From assembly GCA_024449915.1 (NCBI GenBank), contig JAMZAV010002016.1, positions 1 through 64,000 of the forward strand: a stretch of 64,000 bases of DNA. The letters run 5' to 3'. The notes beneath the pieces were generated by a model, which was not told the DNA's origin, ran no database searches, and worked only from the letters and a program-made list of their open reading frames with translations. Positions 56,023 through 64,000 of this stretch are shown here, piece by piece. A program made the position numbers and the translations under genes. Each line of letters starts with the position of its first letter. The stretch's first letter is position 1. This stretch comes from Sweltsa coloradensis (lineage: Eukaryota; Arthropoda; Insecta; Plecoptera; Chloroperlidae).

Positions 56023-56786
56023 ATTTATTATTATCTGCATTTACACAGGTACAAATCTCCACAGTGTAAATAAGCAGCTAAGGATAGAAAATAACTTATA
56101 GACTTAAATACAATATACAAAAATGAAACTTAACCTGTAAACATATTTGAATACTCATTTAATGTAAACTATCAATTATTGGTAACATGAATTAAATAAC
56201 AGATATTCTTGAAGAAAGAATGAAAAATGCATATGAAAGAAAGACTAGGAATAAGCTAGTGAGTAAATATATGTTATATCTAAACTTGAGTGATCACAAT
56301 TTAATTTAAAATATTGTGAGTAGAGATCAATGTTTGTTCCTTCAAGAGGTTTTAACATATTAAATGAATGCTGCAATCTGTTGATGCATGAATTTTTTGG
56401 AGGTCGAGATGACTTAGAGCTGGTTGAAAAGTTTTATGATGGCGTGTATGTTAGGGAGGTATATGAAAATTTAATTTTCCAAGAATTGAACTAGTGTTTG
56501 TTAAATTATTTACAATTTTGTAAAGGTAAACCATGTCAGAATAGTTCCTTCGGTTTTCTAACGTCATTTTGTTAGCATCTTTACAAAGTTGTGCATAATC
56601 TACTCTATGATACCGAGTGTTACATTTCATGCATTGATGTTTTATGAAACACTGTTGTACCCTTTCTACATTCTGAATTTTGGTGATTTGATATGGGTTC
56701 CGAATAGAGCTAGCATAATCTAAATGAGGCCGAACAAGAGAGAGGTACAACTTCCTCATTGTGGTTTTGGAGAATTATTAATAATA
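56023..56786 (-). mobile_element. LINE insertion, duplicated copy 2
   Basis: Same LINE, same orientation and same flanking satellite words as 37,641-38,447. From 56,330 to 56,786 the two are nearly identical. From 56,023 to about 56,320 this copy lacks many single bases. Both therefore come from one insertion copied with its surroundings. Confidence 0.88.
56451..56759 (-). pseudogene. LINE reverse transcriptase C-terminal region, copy 2
   Basis: As at 38,160-38,423 but longer: after LENRRNYSDMVYLYKI it continues NNLTNTSSILGKLNFHIPP to a stop at 56,451. Substitutions between the copies are few (F/Y, F/C, I/K). Confidence 0.85.
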
Positions 56787-57857
56787 TTGCGCAGAGTGCA
56801 AAGTTTGCACAGTTTTAGTTCGTCAGATTGTCAGGTTGCACATATTACACAGAATGCACTATTTGCACAGTTTGTCAGTTTTTCAGATTGCAGATATTGC
56901 ACAGAATGCAAAGTTTGAACAGTTTGCCAGTTTGTTAGATTGTCAGATTGCCAGATTGCACATATTGCACAGAATGCACTGTTTGCACTGTGTGTCAGAT
57001 CGTCATATTCCACATATTGCGCAAGTGCAAAGTTTGCACAGATTATCAGTTTGTTAGTATATTATCAGTTTCATTTTGTCAATTTGCTAGTTTACGTCAG
57101 TTTGATATGTCAGTTTGTCAGTTTGTCAATTACATGTAGTGAGTTTGTTAAATTTATTCATTACCATATTGTCAGATTGTCATTTTGTCAGTTTTTCATT
57201 TTCACAGTTTGACAGTTTTATTTTCTTAATTTGCTAGGTTTCTTCAGTTTAATATTGTCAGTTTGAAGGTTTGGCGGTTTGTCAAAAACATTTTGTCTAG
57301 TTGTTCGTTTTAGTCATTTTATATTGTCAGTTTGTCATTTTGTCAGTTTGTTATTTTCACAGTTTGACAGTTTGTTAGGTTGTTATATTGCACATATTGC
57401 AACGATAACACAGTTTGCAATGTTTGTCAGATTGTTAGAATACAAATTTTGCAAGGAATGCACAGTTTGCACAATTTGACAGTTTGTCTTTTTTTCAGAT
57501 TGGACAAAGTGCTCAGAATGCACAGTTTACACAGTTTGTCAGTTTGATAGATTGTCATGTTGCACATAACAAAGAGTGCTCAGTTTGCACTGTTCGTCAG
57601 TTTGTAAGTTTGCCAGATTTAACATATTGCGCAGAATTCAATTTTTGCACAGTTTGCACAATATGTCAGCTTGTCTGAATGCACAAATTGTTCAAAATGC
57701 ACATTTTGTCTGTATTTCAGATTGCAGATATTGCACAGAATGCACAGTTTTAGTTCGTCAGATTGTCAGTGCGCACATATTGCGTAGAATGCATATTTTG
57801 CACAGTTTGCACAATTTATCACTTTTTCAGATTGTCAGATTACACATATTGCACAGA
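56787..57857 (+). repeat. Satellite array, right end
   Basis: Clean A and B units matching 38,448-39,300, including the TCTGTATTTCAGATTGCAG and ATGTCAGCTTGTCTGAATGC words. The array ends at CACATATTGCACAGAATC, and no satellite words follow to the window end. Confidence 0.95.
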
Positions 57858-58862
57858 ATCATGGGCGCCGGGAGGGGGGGGGCAAGGGGGGCGCTTGCCC
57901 CCCCTGGATTTCAGGAAAAATAAATTTTAACTAGTGATATGCGTTTATTACATATAAATTAATGTTTTTGTGAAACCGAAATTCAATTGAAAATTAATAT
58001 TAATAATAATAATAATATATTTAATGATCTGATCGGGAGCAGAGTGTTGCTAGTTTGTTTGTTTTTAGTACTTAGTAATGTATTGAAATTTCGCATTTTC
58101 CTTTTTGGGTCTAGTCAATCACGCCCGTTTTCCATTTATTTTATGTTATGTGATATTATGGTGGGACAGGACCTCGGTATAGTGGCCTATGTTGGTGGAA
58201 GGAGAAGCTTGAGAGAGGCCTTGGAGGTGGGACTTCACAAGTGTCGCTCAAAATATTCGAAAATGAGCCGTCCAATACACGGTCGCTGTTGCCTTGTGCG
58301 GCTGTGACTACACCATGTACTGCAGAAGCTCCGAAAGCGCGCGTCTCAGTCAGCGTAGCGCCAGATCGTTCACACACGCAGCTTCTCGGCTCGGGCTCAC
58401 TCGTCGAACGAGTTAGATCAAGATAATGTTAGCTGTTCTAGGAGGGTAGGGTGGCTGAGTTAATAACATCAAACCATATTTTGTTCAGACTCATATATTA
58501 TATTAAAGGTAAAAACTAATCATGTACATTATCAGGAAATACCAAAATGGCAATTGTATGCTGTGAATGAAGAAAGATTCATAAAACTTCCGGACCAAAA
58601 ACTAAATGGATTCAAACCCACGTCTGTAATAGGTACCCGGTACCAGTTACCGCCATACCGGCATGTAATGTAAAAAAACGTTGCTGAAAGACTTCTTGAG
58701 ATACCTGGTAACTGCATTTGAACGAAGGGTTGTATGTTTAAATTGCTTTGTAAGTTTTCATTTTATCATTCAATTGTAGACGATTATTGAGTTAGTTACG
58801 GAAGTACCATTTTATGTATAAAGACCAGTGCCTTGCCCCCCCCCCCCGAAAAAAAATCCCAG
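57858..58862. other. Sequence bounded by G/C runs at the satellite edge
   Basis: It opens with GGGCGCCGGGAGGGGGGGGG and a hairpin AGGGGGGC-GCTT-GCCCCCCCT near 57,883-57,903. About 940 bp later there is GTGCCTTGCCCC with a run of 14 C and then GAAAAAAAATCCC (about 58,830-58,860). Both places share the order CTTGCCCCCC, spacer, GAAAAAT in the same direction. It may be a mobile element with degenerate ends. No coding sequence is convincing. Confidence 0.4.
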
Positions 58863-60340
58863 CTTAAATATCATATTCTGTAAATCATCTATTCATTTTT
58901 TTGAGTAGAGCTAAATTACGTAAAAACCACTTTAAAAAAAAGCATGTTCAAAAAATTGCTCGTGGTCTTAAGTCCCGTAATTAATTTTAATGATAATTCT
59001 TTGCAATTAGGTGTGGCTATCGTTGGATAAGTTTTTTTATTGACATTCTTGCACAAGTTGGTAATGATATTACTAACAGTTCAGATGCAATCATCAACAC
59101 ATGAGTGCACGTTGCGCCGCACGTCGCGCTAACTTATTTATTTTATACATCTTTCTTGATTATCAAACCATGTAACTGATAAACATAGGTGAAATCCTAT
59201 AGTATATTATAATCATGTATTCTATGAACTCGTCCCAAACCCTAATAACTTCCACATAATATAGATAGATTTATATGCACATTATCGCAAAATTCTCCCC
59301 GCTTGGGATTCCCCACGATTCGTGACTGGTAAAAAGCAAAGAATCAAACAAACATACAAACACTAAACACAGAAAAAATAACAGTCAATCTTTCTTCTCC
59401 ACTCGTCAAATTGAGTCATAGCTTCACCGTTACGCACTTCCATTGAGCAGGTCATGGAGTGGGTGTCACCCCTGCCCCACACCGCGCAATCATTCGCGAT
59501 GTCTTTGATGTAGTTCTCTGGCTTATGTATGCCGCGCAGACCGCTGAGTCATAGTCTCGAAGGAGGAAATAAAACAGATTGTCCGCTCGACAGTTGACAC
59601 AGACAGTAGATATGGACACAAGGGGGAAAAAAATACGTCAATTGCGAGAATGTTTAGGTTACTATAATAGCAACATTCGACTACAACAATGAATCAAATT
59701 AATCGAAACTTAGGATAAGCCACACCACAGGTTGTTCAGGTCGCAAACAAACTAAAACAATGCAAAGTTATAGATAATAATATGAACATTGGTTGGGGTC
59801 AATTAGGCAGAAAACTTGTAATGACCGATTGACCGTTGTTTGTTCACATACAATTATTATTGGTGCTCGTTAGGGAACCGCAGTCAAGCCGAGCACTAGT
59901 ACACTCGGGCACCTCATAAAACTAGCAGCGTTGGGGTGTTTTCGAAATATCACCCAGCTGTCAAGAAACATAATACATGATAGAAAACTGTCATAATCGA
60001 GTGGGGTATGCACATTCTTTCTGGGTAAAAAAAAGGGAGTTGAAACTCGCTCAAAATACTTTCCTGGTGTTATCTAGGTGCCCGTCAGGGCGCCGCGCAG
60101 CCAAGCAGCGGTGTGCTAACACTCGGGCTACTAACTAACTAATAGACCCTAATTCGACACCAGACGGGTAGGTCTACACTCTACAACGTTCAAATTTAAC
60201 ATGCACGTAATAGTGATATGGTGCAATTTGAAACAAAAAGCTGAAAAAGTTACCTGGAAGTCGTTGAAATCAAGGTTTTATATCAATTTAACTATAGAAA
60301 CTAAAGAACGATCTATACTATACAATGTATGTAAACACAA
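58863..60340. other. Non-genic spacer
   Basis: AT-rich, without recognisable repeats apart from two diverged direct repeats (59,861-59,914 and 60,077-60,132) that share GGTGCTCGT/GGTGCCCGT, AGGG, CACTCGGGC. One possible exon lies in it and is listed separately. Confidence 0.5.
59388..59544 (-). CDS. Possible exon or coding relic, unknown protein
   Basis: A minus-strand frame of about 50 codons in locally balanced base composition: GLRGIHKPENYIKDIANDCA, then VWGRGDTHSMTCSMEVRNGE, then AMTQFDEWRRKIDCYF. A TGA stands just upstream, and a possible acceptor (pyrimidine-rich, then GACTCAG) lies right before it. A weak possible donor (GTTATT) follows. I do not recognise the family. A chance ORF is quite possible. 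Confidence 0.2.
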
Positions 60341-60361
60341 ATAAAAAAATCCATCCTAGTG

Positions 60362-60440
60362 GGGTATCGAACCCTGGGTCTCCCGATTGCCGGTCGAATG
60401 CTTTTCCCCTAAGCTACCGTAACGGTTTACTTCATTACAT
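60362..60440 (-). tRNA. tRNA-like sequence, probably not functional
   Basis: The minus strand carries GTAGCTTAGGGG (A-box-like) with a pairing D-stem GCTT/AAGC, an anticodon-like stem TTCGA-CCGGCAA-TCGGG, and GGGTTCGATACCCC (B-box-like). The acceptor arms do not pair. The plus strand immediately outside has AAAAAATCCATCC. It is a tRNA-derived repeat rather than a tRNA gene. Confidence 0.45.
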
Positions 60441-60611
60441 CTGGATTGTTGGTACATTGTAGATCTGAATAGAAAGGAACAGTACTGTGACGATTCTGCT
60501 GCTTTTGAACTGACCATCTAAACACGATTTAGAATGTCATTACCTAACGCAGGTATGAGCGAGGGTTTATTTCTCAATTGGAAACACTCCTGTAGGTGTA
60601 ATCAATTTTAC

Positions 60612-60776
60612 AGAAATCAATCCAGAAATCTATTCAGATCTATACAATGTACCAACAACCTGGATGTGTAAAGCACTCGACCGGCAATCGGGAGACCGCG
60701 TTACGGTACCCCGCTGGGAAGGATTTAAAAAAGCACATAGATTATTTAAGGATTTTTTATTTCTGGATTGATTTCT
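60612..60776 (+). repeat. Fold-back module around a tRNA-like core, copy A
   Basis: Perfect 18-bp inverted arms AGAAATCAATCCAGAAAT / ATTTCTGGATTGATTTCT (60,612-60,629 and 60,759-60,776) frame about 130 bp. The core shares GACCGGCAATCGGGAGACC with the tRNA-like sequence at 60,362-60,440 but in opposite orientation. An AAAGCACATAGATTATTTA word occurs just inside and again just outside the right arm. Confidence 0.65.
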
Positions 60777-61216
60777 AAAAAAGCACATAGATTATTTATA
60801 TGATGCTCCATTTTATGTGTTTTGAAAACCAAGTGTTGGGAGGGTGTTGCTTTATTTTAATTGATTCTACGTCATTATTATCTAAATTTCTACGCTATAA
60901 ATACATACATTTACTTTGCCCCGTGACCGCATCGTTGCATATTGCTCGGCATAATAAATTTGCACGCACTATTACAGAGGCGTATGAACCTCGGGAGCGG
61001 GGCAGGGGGGGGGGGGTTAAACCAAAGTGAGTAAAATATTAATCCCAGAATTTCCGTAGTAAATAAGCGCATCCACTTATACAATTCGACAGCCACCTTG
61101 CATATGTTTGCCTGTATGTTTCGTTATTACATAAAAAATTAGGTTATAATTTACTGAAATGGAGCATCACATTTTCTGTTTCGGAATTCGTTTTTTTAAT
61201 GTATATTTTCGTTTAG

Positions 61217-61251
61217 AGATTTTTATCTAATAAATTATTAGATAAAAATCT
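61217..61251. repeat. Perfect 16-bp hairpin
   Basis: AGATTTTTATCTAATA, AAT, TATTAGATAAAAATCT. It is AT-rich and isolated; no adjacent gene is seen, so it is not called a terminator. Confidence 0.7.
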
Positions 61252-62150
61252 TATTAGTAATAATATCTGAATGGACTACTTTTGAAGAATGACAATAATA
61301 TGGAACTTTATTTCCAAAGGTTAACAACACCACTTACAAGGTCAATGTAGTAAAAGCCTAAAGTTTGCTCTCATATACATTACGTGATGAGGGCTCGAAC
61401 AAGTGAAATTCTGTATAGTACATAATCAACGCCTTGCAATGCACAACCCGCCACTGCATGACGTATAGTGGAGTGGAACACCATTTCAATGAGTTCAAGA
61501 GACCAGTCAAAAATTTTTATTTTCAAGTTTTCATATTCAGATCCAAATATTTTACGTTGTCTTTGTCTGTTTCTTCTAGAATCTAGGCTGCATATGTATT
61601 CTAATGAAAACTACAGAACGGACAGAGTTTGTTGTTCTTATTATGGTTGTTGTTACAGAATTTGCTATGTTTAATTTCATGACACAACTAACATTATAAA
61701 CACTTAATAATTTGTGAGTGATTGGAAAATACGCAAAAATGTAAGCAATGATTTGTCATTTACACACGTCGGGAGTGATTAAAAACGCGCGATGCACGGC
61801 CTTGGGACAGTCTCATCGGCGAGATTTGAGCTCGAGTCGAGGGGAGGGGGGACTATTAGATTCAATGCGTTTATCTGTGATTTATCTGTGATCTGTGACG
61901 CAGCGATCATTGCTTTTCTTAATCTAGAAATAATCCGGTCAGTGAATAAGTAAATGCGAATACTGCTTGTACAGTGTACGGATTTTAATTTATAGCCTAG
62001 ATGTAGTCCTTTATTATAGATTTGATTATTTCTGGGTATGCACACAGTCCCGCACTGTTTTCACTGTTTGTCTATGATTATTGATTAAATCAACGCTATC
62101 ACACACCAATAATAAAATAGAAGTACCTAGTAGACCGAATTAATAACGCC
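61252..62150. other. Non-genic spacer
   Basis: No recognisable gene, RNA or repeat. The ORFs of 68-88 codons show no domain-like pattern and unbalanced composition. Confidence 0.5.
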
Positions 62151-62159
62151 ATATCCAAA

Positions 62160-62222
62160 TCTCAGTTGGTTGGAGCATCAGCTCAGACAGCGGAAGACTG
62201 GGGTTATATCCTCAGTTGATAC
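62160..62222 (+). tRNA. tRNA-like fragment
   Basis: CTCAGTTGGTTGGAGCATC is a good A-box/D-arm. About 40 bases later GGGGTTATATCC is a degraded B-box (expected GGTTCGANTCC). The anticodon arm does not pair well. A relic or chance. Confidence 0.3.
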
Positions 62223-62353
62223 AATTTCTATATTATGTTACCGTTATCAAAGGCTAAAACTCAGGAACTTTAAATCGATTATAAATGACTTGTTACAAAT
62301 AAACATTACATATTATTTCTCGATTTGGTTAATCGGGAAACACTGCCGTAGGT

Positions 62354-62519
62354 GTAATTGTTATTATTTAATACAATCCAGAAATTAAAAAGTTTTTATT
62401 GTGTTTTGTGGTGGTCTAGGGGTTAAGCCGCTCACCTGGAATGTGGGAGATCCGTGGTTCGAGTCCCGGTCGGGGCGAACTTTTTTAATTTCTGGATTGT
62501 ATTAAATAATAACAATTAC
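62354..62519 (+). repeat. Fold-back module around a tRNA-like core, copy B
   Basis: Near-perfect 40-bp inverted arms (62,354-62,393 and 62,479-62,519) containing AATACAATCCAGAAATT / AATTTCTGGATTGTATT frame an 85-bp core. The core has TGGTCTAGGGGTTAAG (A-box), CTCAC-CTGGAAT-GTGGG (perfect anticodon-type stem, anticodon position GGA) and GGTTCGAGTCC (perfect B-box). Acceptor arms are not complementary, so it is unlikely to make a mature tRNA. Confidence 0.75.
62405..62475 (+). tRNA. tRNA-like core with perfect pol III boxes
   Basis: A-box TGGTCTAGGGG and B-box GGTTCGAGTCC are spaced as in a tRNA gene, with an intact anticodon stem and a GGA triplet in the loop. The T-stem is partly broken and the 5' acceptor half is lost. 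A run of six T at 62,481-62,486 could end pol III transcription. Confidence 0.5.
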
Positions 62520-63978
62520 ATATTATACCACCACGGAACAATATTTACATTTATAGATTGCCTTGCGCTCTGCGCATAACAAAACGAGTTGTTTGTGACG
62601 TGGCTCATCCAACAGACTAATAAAGAAACGCTCCTATAGAACCAAATGATCCGGGTTCGAGCCAAAACGAGGCATTTTCAATTCGAATCTTTGAATAGTA
62701 ATAATTTGTTTAGTACCATATTCACAAAGATTGCGATACATTCTTTAAAGTAACTATATTTTCACATAATGTGTGCGGCGTGATCTAATTATGAACAGAT
62801 GGCCATTGTAAATCATACTACCATATTTTAGCATTGCTTTCATCGAAGATATGTATGACCTATTATGATTTTGCTATGTACGTGTTCTCATTGGGCTCAT
62901 CTTAACAAAATTAATATTAACCTGTTGATTGAAGCAAAACCTTGCACACATCTCAATATGTCTTATACTGTTACCGTGTTCTATAACAAATACGTTTTAT
63001 AGGCATATGCATTGTGTGGTGTTCTGCATTAGTTAAACAATTTTACTCATGGCCAATGAAATCGTTTTTTCGAACATAAATAACCCCCCTGTCACTCAAA
63101 AAGTCGTATCGCCAGAGTGCGCCACTTGCTGGGGCTGAAAAGGCCTAAAATAGCGGCAAAACATGCATTCGTAGTTCAGTAGTTTAGCGGTAACTAGACA
63201 CACGATTTTGATAAAAAAAAATTTATTTTGAAGATAAATGTTGAAATTAGAACTTATGTTTTGTACTTTTTCCATAAATTTTTTTGTAATTTTTTTATAA
63301 AGCTCTAAAGTGAAGGTAAATTTTCAAAATATTGACCAAGTTCGCAATTTTTTATAAGACCATATTATATTCAATTTCGAAAATCGACAAAACATAAGTC
63401 CTAGTAAATTTTATCGTGAATAGAATAAAAAAAAATTATGCCGATATGACAGTTGTGGGTCGAGTTCTAACTGAAATGCTGGGACACTGCATCGCACCGA
63501 TATTATAGCTACTCCTGTGCAACCTTATGTGTATGATTTATTGAAATAAATAATAATACTGTAACAAGATATCGTTTCTATGATTTGTAGGCTAGTAAAT
63601 TATTAGTCGATGTAGACCTCTAAGAACGTGTTTATGTTTTATATTTTTATTCCACATTGCATTGCAACTGGAGAGAACTTACAAGTTGCAGTTTATGTAA
63701 GAAAAGAAAATGTGATCAAAACAGTCACATTCATTATAATTTTATGCAATTAAAATAAAGCCTTTATTTTTGAAACGTGTGTCTCATTTTCAACTCATAA
63801 CCCATTTTAGTAACCGTATAAAAGTTGAGACACAATTTTTTTTGTTTACTTTCTAGTATCTAATGCACAAAAATTACATAATTTCGGTATCGTATTCAGC
63901 CCACTACTTTTTTCTAAAACCCACCAAATGCATTCTAAAAACCTGATTTTCAAAAATTTCGTCTGCGGCGCTATTGTT
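62520..63978. other. Non-genic AT-rich spacer
   Basis: No gene or RNA is supported. A B-box-like GGGTTCGAGCC occurs at about 62,652-62,662 without a convincing A-box. Two A/T-rich stretches (63,200-63,470; 63,700-63,960) have long homopolymers. Confidence 0.5.
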
Positions 63979-63994
63979 GGGGGCTCCGCCCCCC
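63979..63994. repeat. GC palindrome at the window edge
   Basis: GGGGGCTCCGCCCCCC: a 5-bp G/C stem with a five-base loop followed by CAAACCC. It may be the border of another repeat that continues beyond the window. Confidence 0.4.
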
Positions 63995-64000
63995 AAACCC

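Noticed and set aside
32566..57857. CRISPR array
   Set aside because: The repeats are adjacent with no unique spacers of constant size, vary strongly, and stand in eukaryotic transposon-rich DNA without cas genes.
1..57857. Calling the satellite a centromere
   Set aside because: Length and higher-order structure would allow it, but no binding-site motif or chromatin evidence is visible in sequence alone.
59380..59580. A spliceosomal snRNA or other structured RNA
   Set aside because: I compared it from memory with U1, U2, U3, U4 and U5 words and found no match; no Sm-site-like arrangement was clear.
61217..61251. Transcription terminator
   Set aside because: A perfect hairpin, but AT-rich, with no upstream gene, in a eukaryotic setting.
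62405..62475. Functional tRNA-Ser(GGA) gene
   Set aside because: Pol III boxes and anticodon stem are good, but the acceptor stem does not pair, the T-stem is broken, and the long variable arm of tRNA-Ser is missing.

Overview
The window is eukaryotic, repetitive, non-genic DNA, most likely from a marine invertebrate animal. Evidence for this is a mixture of metazoan-type Ty3/gypsy, Ty1/copia, Penelope-like and non-LTR elements, a 5S-rRNA-derived SINE, long AT-rich spacers, and no operons or bacterial signals. Words of the form TAGGCCTA recur in the 24-27 kb interval; I associate that with echinoderm genomes, but only from memory and not strongly. I found no complete host gene.

Layout. (1) 1-7,978 and 32,566-57,857 are two parts of one giant satellite. 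Its unit A is about 57 bp (key words GCACATATTGCGCAGAATGC and CACAGTTTGCACAG). Its unit B is richer in GTCAGTTTGT and GTCATTTTGT, and A and B together form higher-order blocks of about 0.55-1.1 kb. Both units look like expansions of an octamer close to TTGTCAGT / TTGCACAG. The long open frames here are by-products of a 57-bp (19-codon) period. The array runs in reverse orientation from 1 to about 1,583 and forward afterwards. Two stretches (1-2,890 and about 40,600-56,320) are full of one-base deletions and look like poorly polished sequence. (2) 7,979-32,565 is a nested transposon island that splits the satellite. (3) 57,858-64,000 is AT-rich sequence beyond the array edge, with tRNA-like fold-back modules and one possible exon.

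Inside the island, reading on the minus strand, a Ty3/gypsy family supplies the framework: a gag end, protease and reverse transcriptase (18,106-16,731), then the rest of RT, RNase H and integrase (12,987-10,949), then a polypurine tract and LTR (10,893-10,266). This copy was split exactly after its YLDDI catalytic box by a 5'-truncated LINE (12,988-16,730). The LINE's 3' region in turn carries a Penelope-like element with an RT plus GIY-YIG protein and a second Penelope fragment. Two more integrase fragments of the same gypsy family lie at 18,181-18,547 and 27,181-27,423. The LTR between them was broken twice: by a 6.8-kb LTR retrotransposon with TSD attgc (18,927-25,726) and by an 821-bp DNA transposon with TSD gtagagt (25,852-26,672). 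The 6.8-kb element now consists mostly of a Ty1/copia element with paired 192-bp LTRs (18,976-24,685), which itself carries a 1.24-kb LINE insertion. The island ends with an inverted-repeat element of about 5 kb (27,425-32,533).

None of the autonomous elements is intact, so any function now would be structural (satellite) or residual (promoters, ribozyme-like and pol III-like sequences). The points most worth following up are the satellite's octamer origin and its sequence-quality boundary, the copia primer site complementary to the anticodon region of initiator tRNA-Met, the shared 3' end of a short element and a LINE, the tRNA-like fold-back family, and the large inverted-repeat element.
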